DNA from: an uncultured Lachnospiraceae bacterium
Lineage (GTDB): Bacteria; Bacillota; Clostridia; Lachnospirales; Lachnospiraceae
Direction of reading: 5' to 3'
Assembly (NCBI GenBank): GCA_947165025.1
Contig: CAMUYQ010000001.1
Coordinates: 372,001 to 436,000 of the forward strand
Length of the DNA: 64,000 nt
The translations under genes were made by a program, and so were the position numbers. A model generated the notes under the pieces. That model was not told the DNA's origin, made no database searches, and was given only the letters and a program-made list of their open reading frames with translations. Below, one piece after another: positions 27,203 through 37,399 of this stretch. Position 1 is the stretch's first letter, and each line of letters begins with the position of its first letter.

Positions 27203-28255
27203 TCATATATTTCCTTCATGATTTTTCATTTTATCAATTGTTCCAAGTATAGCTCCGTAGGTGCCGCCCCTGTCATCACCGGCTCCGCTTCTGGCGAAGG
27301 CCATAAGAGTAACAAACAGCAGGTCAAGATATACCTCTGTCGTCCAAATACGATAAAATCCCCGAATAGGTATCTTGCCTTCCACTTTATGTGCTTCTGT
27401 ATCTTCCTCATGGGGGAACTGACTTGTCTGCACAGCGCGTGCAATTTCTTCTCCGTCCCGCAAAATGCGATATTCCATTCCTACAAGCGCACCCTCACCC
27501 GCTGTGACAGATGACTCGACACTTATGCCGTTTTGCTTCAAATGCTTCCATATATCCACGCCGTCAAATTCAAATGTATCATGAACATCGGCAAGAAGAG
27601 TACCCCAGGTGCTCTCAAGCACCTGTCCTACGAGATGTGGAACAGTCTTTCCATGTTCATGGTCTATGAAATCAAATTTATAGTCAACAGCCACACCGAA
27701 TTTTGTCATTTTTGCCTCATAAAGCACTCTTCTGTTTTCATCTTCAATTCGGTGACCCGCCTTGGGGGTGCCAAGATCGGTAAGGAAATATAGTTCTCTT
27801 TCCCCTCCCGCAACATGCGGAGCATAACCTGTATATCCACTTAATTCCTGACGTTCCTTGTTCTCCTGCCTTTCCCTTCTTCCCTTGAAAATAGAGATTA
27901 AAACAAATGCCAGAATAAGCGGGCAGACGATCAGCAGATAAATGCCCATCCCGTTTTTGCCATAGGCAAGCTCCGGGTTTGACGGATCGTATAAAACAGT
28001 GATCGTATTGCCTACACTATCGGCTTTAACGGAATTATCAAGCTTAACGATATAAGTTTCGCCGTCAACCTCATACTCCACAGTGGGCCGATAGGTTGTA
28101 TCATCGCCGCTCCCTTCCTCTGTAAGGTCTGTAATCACGGCTGTTGTTTCCGCAAAACCCCGTGTCTGAAAAAAGGTGACATTCACACCAACGCAAAGTC
28201 CTATAATTGCCAGTATCCCTGCAATTATTTTAACCATAGACTGATGAAAAATCAT
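27203..28255 (-). CDS. DUF3592-type membrane protein with C-terminal cytoplasmic domain, 350 aa
   Basis: Residues 1-130 repeat the DUF3592 plan: a membrane helix (8-28), an extracellular segment with YRPTVEYEVDGETYIVKL and ITVLYDPSNPELAYG, and a second helix (about 103-122). A basic stretch follows. The C-terminal part (about 155-330) is a soluble beta-rich domain with ELYFLTDLGTPKAGHRI and VLYEAKMTKFGVAVDYKFDF. This looks like the tubby-C-terminal or LURP-one fold, but I would not press that. It sits 18 nt after the cysteine-peptidase-like lipoprotein gene and just before a second DUF3592 gene. Function is unknown. Confidence 0.7.
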   Translation of the reverse strand: MIFHQSMVKIIAGILAIIGLCVGVNVTFFQTRGFAETTAVITDLTEEGSGDDTTYRPTVEYEVDGETYIVKLDNSVKADSVGNTITVLYDPSNPELAYGKNGMGIYLLIVCPLILAFVLISIFKGRRERQENKERQELSGYTGYAPHVAGGERELYFLTDLGTPKAGHRIEDENRRVLYEAKMTKFGVAVDYKFDFIDHEHGKTVPHLVGQVLESTWGTLLADVHDTFEFDGVDIWKHLKQNGISVESSVTAGEGALVGMEYRILRDGEEIARAVQTSQFPHEEDTEAHKVEGKIPIRGFYRIWTTEVYLDLLFVTLMAFARSGAGDDRGGTYGAILGTIDKMKNHEGNI

Positions 28256-28273
28256 ATACTAAATTCCTCCGGT

Positions 28274-30016
28274 TCATTTTATTGTAAAATGATACTCTTT
28301 GGGCACGTTGTTCAGGTAATAGGCTTCCGGTACGGATCTGTCCGTATTAAGATCCAAAGTGACTGTATAATCGCCGGGATCCCATGACACTACTTTATCC
28401 CCGTCCTGATTGAGATTGATCATATAGGAGTCGCTTACATTACAATAATAAATGGGTTCGTCTGCAACAAACCGGTCCTTTGCAACGACCGAACCGTCAT
28501 CAGCACGTACAACGCTCCAGTCCACGACAACATCCTTGCCATTCAGGTAATCCTCATCCAATATTACACCGCCCCTGTTGGCAATAAGGAAATTCAGATT
28601 GACCGGATCTCCGGATGAGAATTCAGTGACCGGTGCGGTATTCAGTGTGTCTCCGTAAAGATCTGCGATCGGCTCCGACTCACTAGTTGTGAATAAAAGG
28701 TCCAGCGTCAGATCCACGCTGTCATATGCGGTTTTTGTACCTTCCGTTTCCGTATTTGCCGCAATGATATCCTCGCTGTAATGCGGAAGTTCCTCCACTT
28801 TATAAAGGACCATTACCGTATCATATCCTTCATCTGCATAGCCCTTCATCATCCAATAAGGAGCATCGTTTGCATCTTTCGTGCGTTGCAGATTATAAAC
28901 CGTAACTGAATTCGGTCGTGCTTCCTTTGCCGCATCCTTCTGTTCTATCGTCGGGTTCTCACCTACACCGTCATCCTCTGAGGGATGGGCGTCATTATCC
29001 GGATCCACGATCAAAATCGCTTTCATACTCTCTTCCACATCGGCTACACTCGGATCCGTAATGACTCCGACTACAGAAACAGCGTGATCGGACTCAAGCA
29101 GTTCCCCTTCCGATTCAATCTCACCTACGCTCCCTATAAAACACACTGCGTCACTGTCTTGATCACCACAGTGCTTCAAGACTTCGATATTATCGGGTTC
29201 CTTGGTCAGGTCATATCCCGTAACCAGATTCGAACTGAAGAAAGATTTCATCAATCCATCCTCCGAACTTAACTGATCAATAAGCATGGCACTGTGCATG
29301 CTATTATACGGTGCCATATAAAACTCACCCATAAAGAGAAAATCAACTGCAGCATCCGTATCGGCTCCGTCGTTTGTGATCTTCCGGTTGTAGTACCTGA
29401 AAACATCGTCCTCGGAAGAAAAGGTATTCCCTGTGATCGGATTCTGCAGTTTTTCTGCCCATCCGTTTACCCAGAGCGCATCGGCAAGAGCACCCGCCCA
29501 GCATTGCTCGGAATCATTATCCAGCTCCGGATCCATTTCAGCATGGGAAATAAGAGTATCCGAATCGGCATAATCATCATACTTTTCCGCGTCAGCAAAA
29601 GCATCATCATAGATCGTAAGTCCATCTTCACTATCCGCATCGTAATACAAGGACAGGGCATGAAGCATGGCATCCTTGTTCTCATCCTTCAGCCCGTTCA
29701 TGAAAAGATTATACTGATTTCCCTTTTGATCCGTAAAAGTTTCATTTACCGAAATATATCCCGCACCTCTTGTTGCCTTGCTGTTTAGATGCACAGTATG
29801 CGCTTCCGTATCCGCAGTGATCGCGGTATCCGATGCCTCATTTTCAGATCCGACTTCTGTTTCGTCTTCCGATCCGCTCTCCGGTGCCGTACTTGGCTCC
29901 CCGGTCTTATTTAAATTAACGTTCACATTTGCGCCGCATCCCGTCACCGAGAGGGTTGTCAGCATCATTGCTGCTATCAATGACAATGCGCATCTTTGTT
30001 TCTTTTTAATACTCAT
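28274..30016 (-). CDS. Lipoprotein with putative papain-fold cysteine peptidase domain
   Basis: This is a 580-residue secreted lipoprotein with a signal peptide and lipobox ending VTGC (Cys 27), followed by ANVNVNLN and an acidic linker. The middle contains NDSEQCWAGALADALW (Cys 172), LESDHAVSVVGVI (His 311) and LIVDPDND (Asp 339). The order Cys, His, Asp, the CWA motif and the HAVxVVG motif match papain-fold peptidases of the IdeS/Mac or C39-like type. From about residue 430 the chain looks like a CARDB-type beta domain (PVNLNFLIANRGG). Activity is inferred from these motifs only. It follows the repeat lipoprotein gene and precedes two DUF3592 genes, next to the RiPP export genes. Confidence 0.6.
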   Translation of the reverse strand: MSIKKKQRCALSLIAAMMLTTLSVTGCGANVNVNLNKTGEPSTAPESGSEDETEVGSENEASDTAITADTEAHTVHLNSKATRGAGYISVNETFTDQKGNQYNLFMNGLKDENKDAMLHALSLYYDADSEDGLTIYDDAFADAEKYDDYADSDTLISHAEMDPELDNDSEQCWAGALADALWVNGWAEKLQNPITGNTFSSEDDVFRYYNRKITNDGADTDAAVDFLFMGEFYMAPYNSMHSAMLIDQLSSEDGLMKSFFSSNLVTGYDLTKEPDNIEVLKHCGDQDSDAVCFIGSVGEIESEGELLESDHAVSVVGVITDPSVADVEESMKAILIVDPDNDAHPSEDDGVGENPTIEQKDAAKEARPNSVTVYNLQRTKDANDAPYWMMKGYADEGYDTVMVLYKVEELPHYSEDIIAANTETEGTKTAYDSVDLTLDLLFTTSESEPIADLYGDTLNTAPVTEFSSGDPVNLNFLIANRGGVILDEDYLNGKDVVVDWSVVRADDGSVVAKDRFVADEPIYYCNVSDSYMINLNQDGDKVVSWDPGDYTVTLDLNTDRSVPEAYYLNNVPKEYHFTIK

Positions 30017-30060
30017 GGAACATTCTCCAATTATTCGCAGAAATCTTTACACCGCTCTCA

Positions 30061-32427
30061 TTATGACGGTAAATGCTTACTTTCAATATGTACGCGCACC
30101 AGAACAAATTCCGTTCCGATAAGTGCATCCTCAAGTGTAAAACGAACCGTTCCGTCATCATCAACGACTGCGGCCATCTCCTGATAAGATGAGCCCTTGT
30201 CCCTGTACATGACATAAATGTTGTCTCCCTTTTGGGCTCCGGTCTCCTTCCACAGATATGTGCGTACCAGCCCGTCAAATTCCTCGGGAGGCTCTGTGTA
30301 TATGGCAGCAACTATTTCCGAGTCATACCTCTCGCCGAACTTGTCAAGACTAATTGACTTGGCCGAATTCATAAGATCATCTATATCCTTGATCTTCTCT
30401 ATGGGGATCACTTCTCCATTTGTTGTGGTAAGAATTCCTTCTGCAAGGGTTACGTCCGATGCCGAAAGCTTCCTGTCAAAATAATCCCTGACTGATGCCA
30501 CGGCTCCATATGAATGAAGAGACGGTAGGTCATTGGCATTTCGCAGTTTGTCATAGGATACCGATACTGCCGCCAGGTTTTCCATAGTCTGTTTGGTAAC
30601 AGTGTAGTTCGGCTCTGTAAATGACCTCTTATCGTTATAGAAGTGCTCATCCACAATGTCGGTTGTAGCCTTGTAGTTCTTGTCCTTTTCAAACACTCCC
30701 ACATAGGTTACACTCTTATCGACTACCGTTGCTTTTTTACTCTTGTATAAAATCGTACCGCCATCTTCCTTCCAACCTACAAAGTTCCAGCCTCTGTTTG
30801 GATAAGCCGTGATGTCCACTTTTCCTGCCGTAGCTGCCTTCTTGCGTACATGGCCGCCGCTTGCAGGTTCTGCCACAACCCTTAGGCCCTTCGCGTCCTG
30901 ATCGGAACTCTCACTTACAAAAATTGCCGTGTAGGTCCTATCCTCCGACAGCCCCGAAATTCCGATCTCCTTACTGTTAAACACATTACCTACACTGTCC
31001 TCCCAGTTCAGGAATTTGTATCCCGTTGCCGGAATTGCAACGAGTGTGAATGACGGCTCATTGCTCGGATTATATTCATATGTTCCCGATGATACTGCCT
31101 CCTCGCTGTTATATTTAACCTTGCCGCCATCTTTCGGAGATGCCTGTACGGTAACATTCACCTTTGAAGTACTTTTATACTTGGCGGTTATAGTGATATC
31201 CTGGTAAACATCTTTGAGAGTCAGTGTATAACCTCCGGCACCGTTGTCAGTTCCCGAGACCCTTGTGCCATCTTGAGTTACAAAGCAGTCGAATTTATAT
31301 CCATTAGCCGGTATTGCGGTAATTACCACAGTATTGCCGGAAGTGATCTCCGCCTGTCCGGATAGTTGGGCTCCCACATATTCTCCTGTACTTTTATCCT
31401 TTTCCTGAATGGTCGACCTTCCTCCCGAAGGTGGATCGTTAACTACTTTTACCGTATATGCACCCTTTGGTTTGAAAAAAGCAAAACACCAAGTGACAAA
31501 GACAGTATCTGTTTCTTGTGTTTGATAGATGGTTACTGAACTTGAGCTCGCATTATAATCTCTGATAAATCTCTTAAATGATTCTCCATCGTTTAACGCC
31601 ATATCTATAATACGCCAGTGATCGAATTCATATCCCTGACTTGGTACTGCATTAATTACAGTAGCATATCTGTCACCTCCTATATAACCTCCGCTTACAG
31701 TTCCCTTTGACTCTTCGCCCGGGGCAACATACACAAATATTCGATGAAATGCCTCCCCAATGTAATTCCCGGTAGGCTTCGGAAGCTGATTATATGCTTG
31801 TTCTGCGTTACCTTTTGTAATAGGTTGGTTCGGGAGCGAATTTGTAGCAGGTGCACCAAGTAGCCCGGGTGCTCGAAGTGACGATGTCATGGAAAGCAGA
31901 CTTTGCTCTTGCGAAAGCCCGGAATCCGAATCCGCAAATACCGCCACAAGATTTATATCCCCGGTTATATCCGTTATAGAAACCGACTCATTATCTCCGA
32001 GCTCTGTTGCCTCTTCTCCGTTTACCATCCAATGGTCAAGTACATAGCCCTCAGCCGATGTTGCCGTTGCAGTAACCGTCTGTCTGCCGTCCGTATATCC
32101 GGTCTCATATTTCACCGTTCCGAATGAATCATCATTTGACGATACATTCACAGAGTATGAGGTTATCTCATCCGCCTGATAAATAACTTCTTCCTCTCCG
32201 GCATAATACATCGGAATCTCCACACTCGATTCCACCTCTATGGACTGTTCGTATTTCGCGGTGTTCCCCTTGCCCTGCGCCTTCCCGTCTGCAAAAGAAA
32301 CAGAGCCGCATGATGCAAGCGACCCTGTCATGATCAACAGGCAAAGCAAGACCGCAATCACTGATGTGACCTTTTGTGCCCTGTTCTTCATTGTATTATT
32401 TCCCTTAGTATTCCCCTTCAATGACAT
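30061..32427 (-). CDS. Surface lipoprotein with InlB-B-like repeats
   Basis: This is a 788-residue secreted protein. A signal peptide ends LASC (Cys 42 in this version). The body holds at least five beta repeats recognisable by a GYxFDHW-type motif: GYVLDHWMVNGEE, GYEFDHWRI, GYKFDCFV, GYKFLNWED and GWNFVGWKEDGG. Such modules (InlB B-repeat or bacterial repeat domain) are found in surface adhesins. The C-terminal 200 residues are a separate domain without a name I recognise. An ATG 12 codons downstream (32391) would give a more typical signal peptide. It is the first gene of a likely operon with the cysteine-peptidase-like lipoprotein and two DUF3592 proteins. Confidence 0.75.
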   Translation of the reverse strand: MSLKGNTKGNNTMKNRAQKVTSVIAVLLCLLIMTGSLASCGSVSFADGKAQGKGNTAKYEQSIEVESSVEIPMYYAGEEEVIYQADEITSYSVNVSSNDDSFGTVKYETGYTDGRQTVTATATSAEGYVLDHWMVNGEEATELGDNESVSITDITGDINLVAVFADSDSGLSQEQSLLSMTSSLRAPGLLGAPATNSLPNQPITKGNAEQAYNQLPKPTGNYIGEAFHRIFVYVAPGEESKGTVSGGYIGGDRYATVINAVPSQGYEFDHWRIIDMALNDGESFKRFIRDYNASSSSVTIYQTQETDTVFVTWCFAFFKPKGAYTVKVVNDPPSGGRSTIQEKDKSTGEYVGAQLSGQAEITSGNTVVITAIPANGYKFDCFVTQDGTRVSGTDNGAGGYTLTLKDVYQDITITAKYKSTSKVNVTVQASPKDGGKVKYNSEEAVSSGTYEYNPSNEPSFTLVAIPATGYKFLNWEDSVGNVFNSKEIGISGLSEDRTYTAIFVSESSDQDAKGLRVVAEPASGGHVRKKAATAGKVDITAYPNRGWNFVGWKEDGGTILYKSKKATVVDKSVTYVGVFEKDKNYKATTDIVDEHFYNDKRSFTEPNYTVTKQTMENLAAVSVSYDKLRNANDLPSLHSYGAVASVRDYFDRKLSASDVTLAEGILTTTNGEVIPIEKIKDIDDLMNSAKSISLDKFGERYDSEIVAAIYTEPPEEFDGLVRTYLWKETGAQKGDNIYVMYRDKGSSYQEMAAVVDDDGTVRFTLEDALIGTEFVLVRVHIESKHLPS

Positions 32428-32572
32428 TCTAATCCTTTACCCAAGACTGGATAATCTTTATTTGATCCTATAACAACGATCGTGATACAACGATTATCTT
32501 ACAATAGTTTATCTTTTCTGTAACTAATTATTTACTTAATCCACGTCTTTTCCCGAAAACATTTTTCAACTA

Positions 32573-35161
32573 TCAATCAATTAATCCATCTTCAAGTTCC
32601 TGCCTCCTTACCATTTTGTAGAACAAACCTTTTTTCGCCATCAGCTCCTTGTATGAGCCTATCTCCTCAATCCTGCCTTCATTAAATACATATATCCTGT
32701 CACAGTTCATAACTGTTGTCATCCTGTGGGCGATCATTACCCTTGTCATATTTCTGTGTGCCATATTCTCGCACACCTTCTGCTGGGTAATATTGTCAAG
32801 GGCGCTTGTGGCCTCGTCAAGATACAGTATTACCGGGTCATTTGCCAGTGCCCTGGCAATAAGTATCCTTTGCTGCTGCCCACCCGATACTGTTCCGCCT
32901 CCCTCTGAGATTGTTGTAAACATTCCCATGGGCATCCTGTCAATATCATCGGCAAGTCCTACCTCTTCCAGGAGCGGTTCCACATCCGACGGCTGCAGGT
33001 GCGGCGCCGAGAGCGTGATATTGGTGTATATATTACCAACCACCATTTTGCCGTCCTGCAATACAACGCCCATCTGTCGCCTCATTTCGGTCTTCTCAAG
33101 TGAGTCTATATCTCTGCTGTCATAAAAAATATTCCCCGAGGTAGGTGACGCAAATCCGAGCAAGAGCTTTAGGAGGGTTGATTTTCCGCATCCGGATGGC
33201 CCCACAATGCCGATGTATTCACCGGGACTGATATGCATATTGATATCAGTCAGTACGTCAGGCTCGTTTTCCTCATATCTGAAGGTTACATGATCTACGG
33301 ATATCTCACCTTTAAGTGCCTTGGAAGTAGGGGACAGATCGGCAACCTCGGCGGATTCCGAGAATATTGGTCTGATACGATCCATAACGGGTATAAGACC
33401 CGCTACCGAAATAAAGAATGATACCAGCTGGGATACCGCAGACGTGAACATGCCGTATACACTTGTAAAAGCTGTATATTCACCTATTGTCAATGTCTGC
33501 TTCTTCTTGACTACCGTATAATATATTATCCCCGTATACGCAACTGACATAAGAGATGAAAAGACGTTTCCCATGTTTGATATTCTGGTGGATCTCATAT
33601 CGTAGCGCATGGAGGCCACGTTCGCCTTCTGGAATTCGTACAGGCTTCTGTCCTCAAGGCCTGATACCTTGACCTTGAGTATTCCGGACAGGAACTGATA
33701 CAGCAGCCCGTTTGCCTTGGTGCTAGTCTCAATACGGGCTCTTTCCTTGGAAACGCGAAGATACCCGAAGGCAAACATGATAATCCCCGACAGAATAGCC
33801 ATTATCAGCCCCCGCCATGCAAGTGTCTTGCTCTTGTCAAACATCCTGTACAGGTAGAACAGGGACAATATGAACCCGAGGGTTGCCGTCACACCGCTCG
33901 TTACTGTCTGCGTAAATACCCCTGAAACGGAGCTTACACGGTTGACCAGTTCTATAGTTCCGAACTTTTCGATAAACTGCTGCGGAAGCTTGAATATTCT
34001 GTCAAAAGTCGCCCCTACAATGGTATATTCCATTGTCTTGACCCCGCGGAAATTTGCCAGGTTCTTCACAAGGTTAAAGAACATATTGCCTACCATGATA
34101 ATGAATATCACTAAACCAATCTGGATAATCGGGTCAAATACCCCCAAAGGGATCAGTTCGTCATAAAGTTTCTCGTTAAGATATGGCATAGCCAGTCCGA
34201 TAAGGATCGACAGGATGTACATTGCAACAAACAGTATCACATCACGCAGTCTAACCGTCCTAAGTCCGTAGAGCAGCACATCTTTAAGCGACAGCTTTCC
34301 GTCCGGAAGATGCCTGTATATCACGTATGCATTTTGTGAAAGTGATGCTGCCTCCTCTTCCTCTACTACCTTCTCGGACTTGTTCTCCACATCATACATC
34401 ATGTATGTACGGTGGTTCTTCGGAATCAGTAGAACAGGTTTATTATCGTCGGCCGTAAAAGCGATAAATGCACCCGCATCCTTTTTGTACCACTTCTTTT
34501 CCAGGGTGACTGGTCGTATTACGAAATGAGACAGCCGCGCTATGTCCTCTATTGTGTAATCCTCCCCCCTGACTGCCACCAGTCTCTGATGGGCAACAAG
34601 AGGAATATTCATATAGTCACACAGCACGCTTACTGTATTATACAGCGGAGAGTCCGATGAGAATTCATACTTAAGCACACGCTTGTTTTTAAAGAGGGAT
34701 TCCATCAGATCATGATTTGAGCTTATATCCTTCTTCTTCTGCTCGCGCATTCTGTGTATGCCTGCAGTCTCGCTCTGCATGACGGCAATATACCATCTGG
34801 CAAACCTTTTCTGGTAATCCTTCTCATCACTTTGGGGGAACCCTTCGATGCTGTCGGCAAATTCATTACCGAGTGCGGAATTTGCATCCTCCGACATGAA
34901 TCTCTTAAGTGTCACTTCACTCTTGGGTATTATAACAAAGTGCCACTTATTCTCAGACTCCGGAAGCAGGCATGCAAGTCCCGGAATGAGATCTCCTGCC
35001 TTAGCACTTCGAAGAAATAGAGACCTGTCCGGTACATCTCCTTCATTAAACTGCATATAGACATTGGCTTCACCCTCTGTTACCTCAAAGTATTCCTTCG
35101 AATCCGGTGTCATGAAGGACTCAGAGCCTTTTAGTTTTATCAGTCCGTAATCTTCCGCCAT
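32573..35161 (-). CDS. NHLM-type bacteriocin exporter, second ABC transporter (no peptidase)
   Basis: This 862-residue membrane protein has a long N-terminal soluble part (residues 1-300, including a cyclic-nucleotide-binding-like fold start SKEYFEVTEGEANVYMQF). Six membrane helices follow (about 305-560). The C-terminal ABC ATPase has GPSGCGKST, VSGGQQQR and VILYLDEATSALD. This is the layout of the NHLM bacteriocin system ABC2 proteins, which always accompany a peptidase-containing ABC partner. It follows that partner by 3 nt. It probably helps export the modified peptide, perhaps as a heterodimer with the peptidase transporter. Confidence 0.88.
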   Translation of the reverse strand: MAEDYGLIKLKGSESFMTPDSKEYFEVTEGEANVYMQFNEGDVPDRSLFLRSAKAGDLIPGLACLLPESENKWHFVIIPKSEVTLKRFMSEDANSALGNEFADSIEGFPQSDEKDYQKRFARWYIAVMQSETAGIHRMREQKKKDISSNHDLMESLFKNKRVLKYEFSSDSPLYNTVSVLCDYMNIPLVAHQRLVAVRGEDYTIEDIARLSHFVIRPVTLEKKWYKKDAGAFIAFTADDNKPVLLIPKNHRTYMMYDVENKSEKVVEEEEAASLSQNAYVIYRHLPDGKLSLKDVLLYGLRTVRLRDVILFVAMYILSILIGLAMPYLNEKLYDELIPLGVFDPIIQIGLVIFIIMVGNMFFNLVKNLANFRGVKTMEYTIVGATFDRIFKLPQQFIEKFGTIELVNRVSSVSGVFTQTVTSGVTATLGFILSLFYLYRMFDKSKTLAWRGLIMAILSGIIMFAFGYLRVSKERARIETSTKANGLLYQFLSGILKVKVSGLEDRSLYEFQKANVASMRYDMRSTRISNMGNVFSSLMSVAYTGIIYYTVVKKKQTLTIGEYTAFTSVYGMFTSAVSQLVSFFISVAGLIPVMDRIRPIFSESAEVADLSPTSKALKGEISVDHVTFRYEENEPDVLTDINMHISPGEYIGIVGPSGCGKSTLLKLLLGFASPTSGNIFYDSRDIDSLEKTEMRRQMGVVLQDGKMVVGNIYTNITLSAPHLQPSDVEPLLEEVGLADDIDRMPMGMFTTISEGGGTVSGGQQQRILIARALANDPVILYLDEATSALDNITQQKVCENMAHRNMTRVMIAHRMTTVMNCDRIYVFNEGRIEEIGSYKELMAKKGLFYKMVRRQELEDGLID

Positions 35162-35164
35162 TTC

Positions 35165-37399
35165 TTATACTGATTCCGATACAAGTTTTCTGTACAAACC
35201 CGGGTACGATATAAGCTGGTCATGTGTACCCCTCTCTTTTATCCTGCCGTGGTCCATTACTATGATCTCGTCACAGTCACGGATGGTTGACAGACGCTGC
35301 GCAACCACAATGCATGTGCAGTGCCGTCTCTTGATATTATCAAGTATCTCTTTCTCTGTAGTAGAATCAAGCGATGATGTGGCCTCATCAAGTATCAGAA
35401 CCGTTGGGTTGACAGCCAGTGCCTTGGCAATCTCAATTCTCTGTCTCTGACCGCCGGAAATGTTAGAGCCGTTCTCCCGAAGGACATAGCCGTATCCTCC
35501 GCTCTTCTGTACGATTTCATCATGGATGCATGCATCCTTGGCGGCAGCTATTACCTGTTCCTGTGTCAGCCCGGCATTCCACCCGCTTATATTCTCATAT
35601 ATACTTCCCTCAAACAGTGATATCTGCTGGGTTACAACCGCTATTGAGCTTGTAACCACTTCTGCGGTAATATTCTCAATCTCTGTTCCGTCAAACAGAA
35701 TACTTCCACCCCATGGCTCGTACAGTCCGCTAAGCATTTTCGATATGGTTGATTTGCCGCATCCGCTTGAACCTACGAGGGCTATAGACTGTCCCGGAGT
35801 GGCTTTTAGGTCAAAACCCTTAACAAGAGGATTCTCAAGCTTGTTGTATCCGAAGGAAATATTTTCCATGATTACTTCACCCCTAAGCTTCCTTCCCTCC
35901 ATATCCTCATCCTTGACCGTGATATAACGATTTTCCTCCTTGTAGTTCATTATGTCATCAACGCGCATCATATCATTTTTGACCTGCTGGATAGAGCGGA
36001 CAAAACTTACAATATTATCAAAGGGCGATGAAAATGCAGACACGAATCCGTTAAAGCACATAAGCATACCCGGAGTCATATCCCCGTTTATCACTTCCAT
36101 GCTTCCGAATATCAGCATAACAACGGTATTTACATACCCCATGGTCTGAGGAATAACATCAAGCATGGACTGCATTCTGCCCAGCTTCTGGTCATTATTG
36201 TTGACCTCGGAATAATATCCCATAATCCTTCCGACATATTCACCCTCGGCTCCGACTGCCTTGAGGCTTGCCGATGAAGCGATGCCGTTATAGAGAACAC
36301 CCTGAAGCTTTCCGCTATCCATCCCGAACTTCATAGTCATTGTCTTGATCTTCGATGATGTCCGTATGGCTATTACAATGGAAATCGCTGCTGATAAAAC
36401 CGCGATCAGTGACAGTCGGGGAGAGTATCCGATCATCAGGATCAGATAAATAATACCGGTTACGGAGCTTATGAGGACAGTTATCAGACTGCCGGATAAA
36501 AACGTTGCAACCGCCATGTTGTTGTACACTCTGGAGACAAGATCGCCCGCATATCTTTGTTCATAAAAAACCATTGGAAGTCGCAGCATATGGGCAATCA
36601 TTGTATCGGTGGATATAAGACTTGTTTTGACGCGAAGTAGCAGAGCTACTTTGGAATTAAGCCAGTTAAAATACGCCGAAAACAGAGCTGTTGAAATCAT
36701 GAACAGTAACAGCCACTTCACCCATGTAAGATCACGCTTTACGAGTATGTCATCAAGAAATACCTGTGAGAATACAGGCGTCAAAATACCCGGAAGTATT
36801 AAAGCAACACCTATCAGGAACAGTGCTAAAAGTGTGCTTCCCTGTCCCTCGAGCCGCTTTCTCATAAAATTAAAGAGGGTTCTCTTCTTTCTGGACTTGA
36901 CAAATCTTTTTGTAGGCTTGAACTGAAGAACCGTCCCCGAATATCCTTCATCAAGCTCTTCATATGTAAGCTTACGTCTTCCCTGCTGGGGATCGTTGAT
37001 ATAGTACTTTCCGTACTTCTTGCCTTCGAATACGACAAAATGGGAGAAATTCCAGTGCAGGATGCAGGGTGGAGGATTCTTGGCGAGCATACGGTCCAGA
37101 TCCCTGCGGCTGGCCGTCACCTCGAGATTGTATTTTTCTGCTGCATAGTATATGTTCTTGGCGTTACAGCCGTTTCTGGATACGCCGGTTTCCACACGGA
37201 GTTCTTCAAGAGGCACGTATCTCCCGTAATACTGGAGTATCATTGAAAGGGATGCTGCTCCGCATTCATTAACCTCCATCTGGTATACGGTGGGAGTCTT
37301 GACGTACTCTATGCGCACCTTCCTCTTCTTCTCTTTTTTGCTCTCCTTGTGATATCTGCGCGTGATCTCTTCGGAGGAAGCATGCTTAGGTTGTTTCAT
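35165..37399 (-). CDS. Peptidase-containing ABC exporter (C39, NHLM type)
   Basis: This 744-residue transporter both cleaves the Gly-Gly leader and exports the product. The N-terminal C39 domain has QMEVNECGAASLSMILQYYG, with the catalytic Cys, then HWNFSHFVVFEG with His and YINDPQQG with Asp. Six membrane helices follow (about 185-460). The ATPase domain has GSSGCGKST, ISGGQRQR and LILDEATSSLD. The start was set at the ATG at 37399 because GAGGAAG lies ahead of it. It overlaps the adaptor gene by 14 nt. The precursor in this cluster ends its leader in Gly-Gly, the expected substrate. Confidence 0.92.
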   Translation of the reverse strand: MKQPKHASSEEITRRYHKESKKEKKRKVRIEYVKTPTVYQMEVNECGAASLSMILQYYGRYVPLEELRVETGVSRNGCNAKNIYYAAEKYNLEVTASRRDLDRMLAKNPPPCILHWNFSHFVVFEGKKYGKYYINDPQQGRRKLTYEELDEGYSGTVLQFKPTKRFVKSRKKRTLFNFMRKRLEGQGSTLLALFLIGVALILPGILTPVFSQVFLDDILVKRDLTWVKWLLLFMISTALFSAYFNWLNSKVALLLRVKTSLISTDTMIAHMLRLPMVFYEQRYAGDLVSRVYNNMAVATFLSGSLITVLISSVTGIIYLILMIGYSPRLSLIAVLSAAISIVIAIRTSSKIKTMTMKFGMDSGKLQGVLYNGIASSASLKAVGAEGEYVGRIMGYYSEVNNNDQKLGRMQSMLDVIPQTMGYVNTVVMLIFGSMEVINGDMTPGMLMCFNGFVSAFSSPFDNIVSFVRSIQQVKNDMMRVDDIMNYKEENRYITVKDEDMEGRKLRGEVIMENISFGYNKLENPLVKGFDLKATPGQSIALVGSSGCGKSTISKMLSGLYEPWGGSILFDGTEIENITAEVVTSSIAVVTQQISLFEGSIYENISGWNAGLTQEQVIAAAKDACIHDEIVQKSGGYGYVLRENGSNISGGQRQRIEIAKALAVNPTVLILDEATSSLDSTTEKEILDNIKRRHCTCIVVAQRLSTIRDCDEIIVMDHGRIKERGTHDQLISYPGLYRKLVSESV

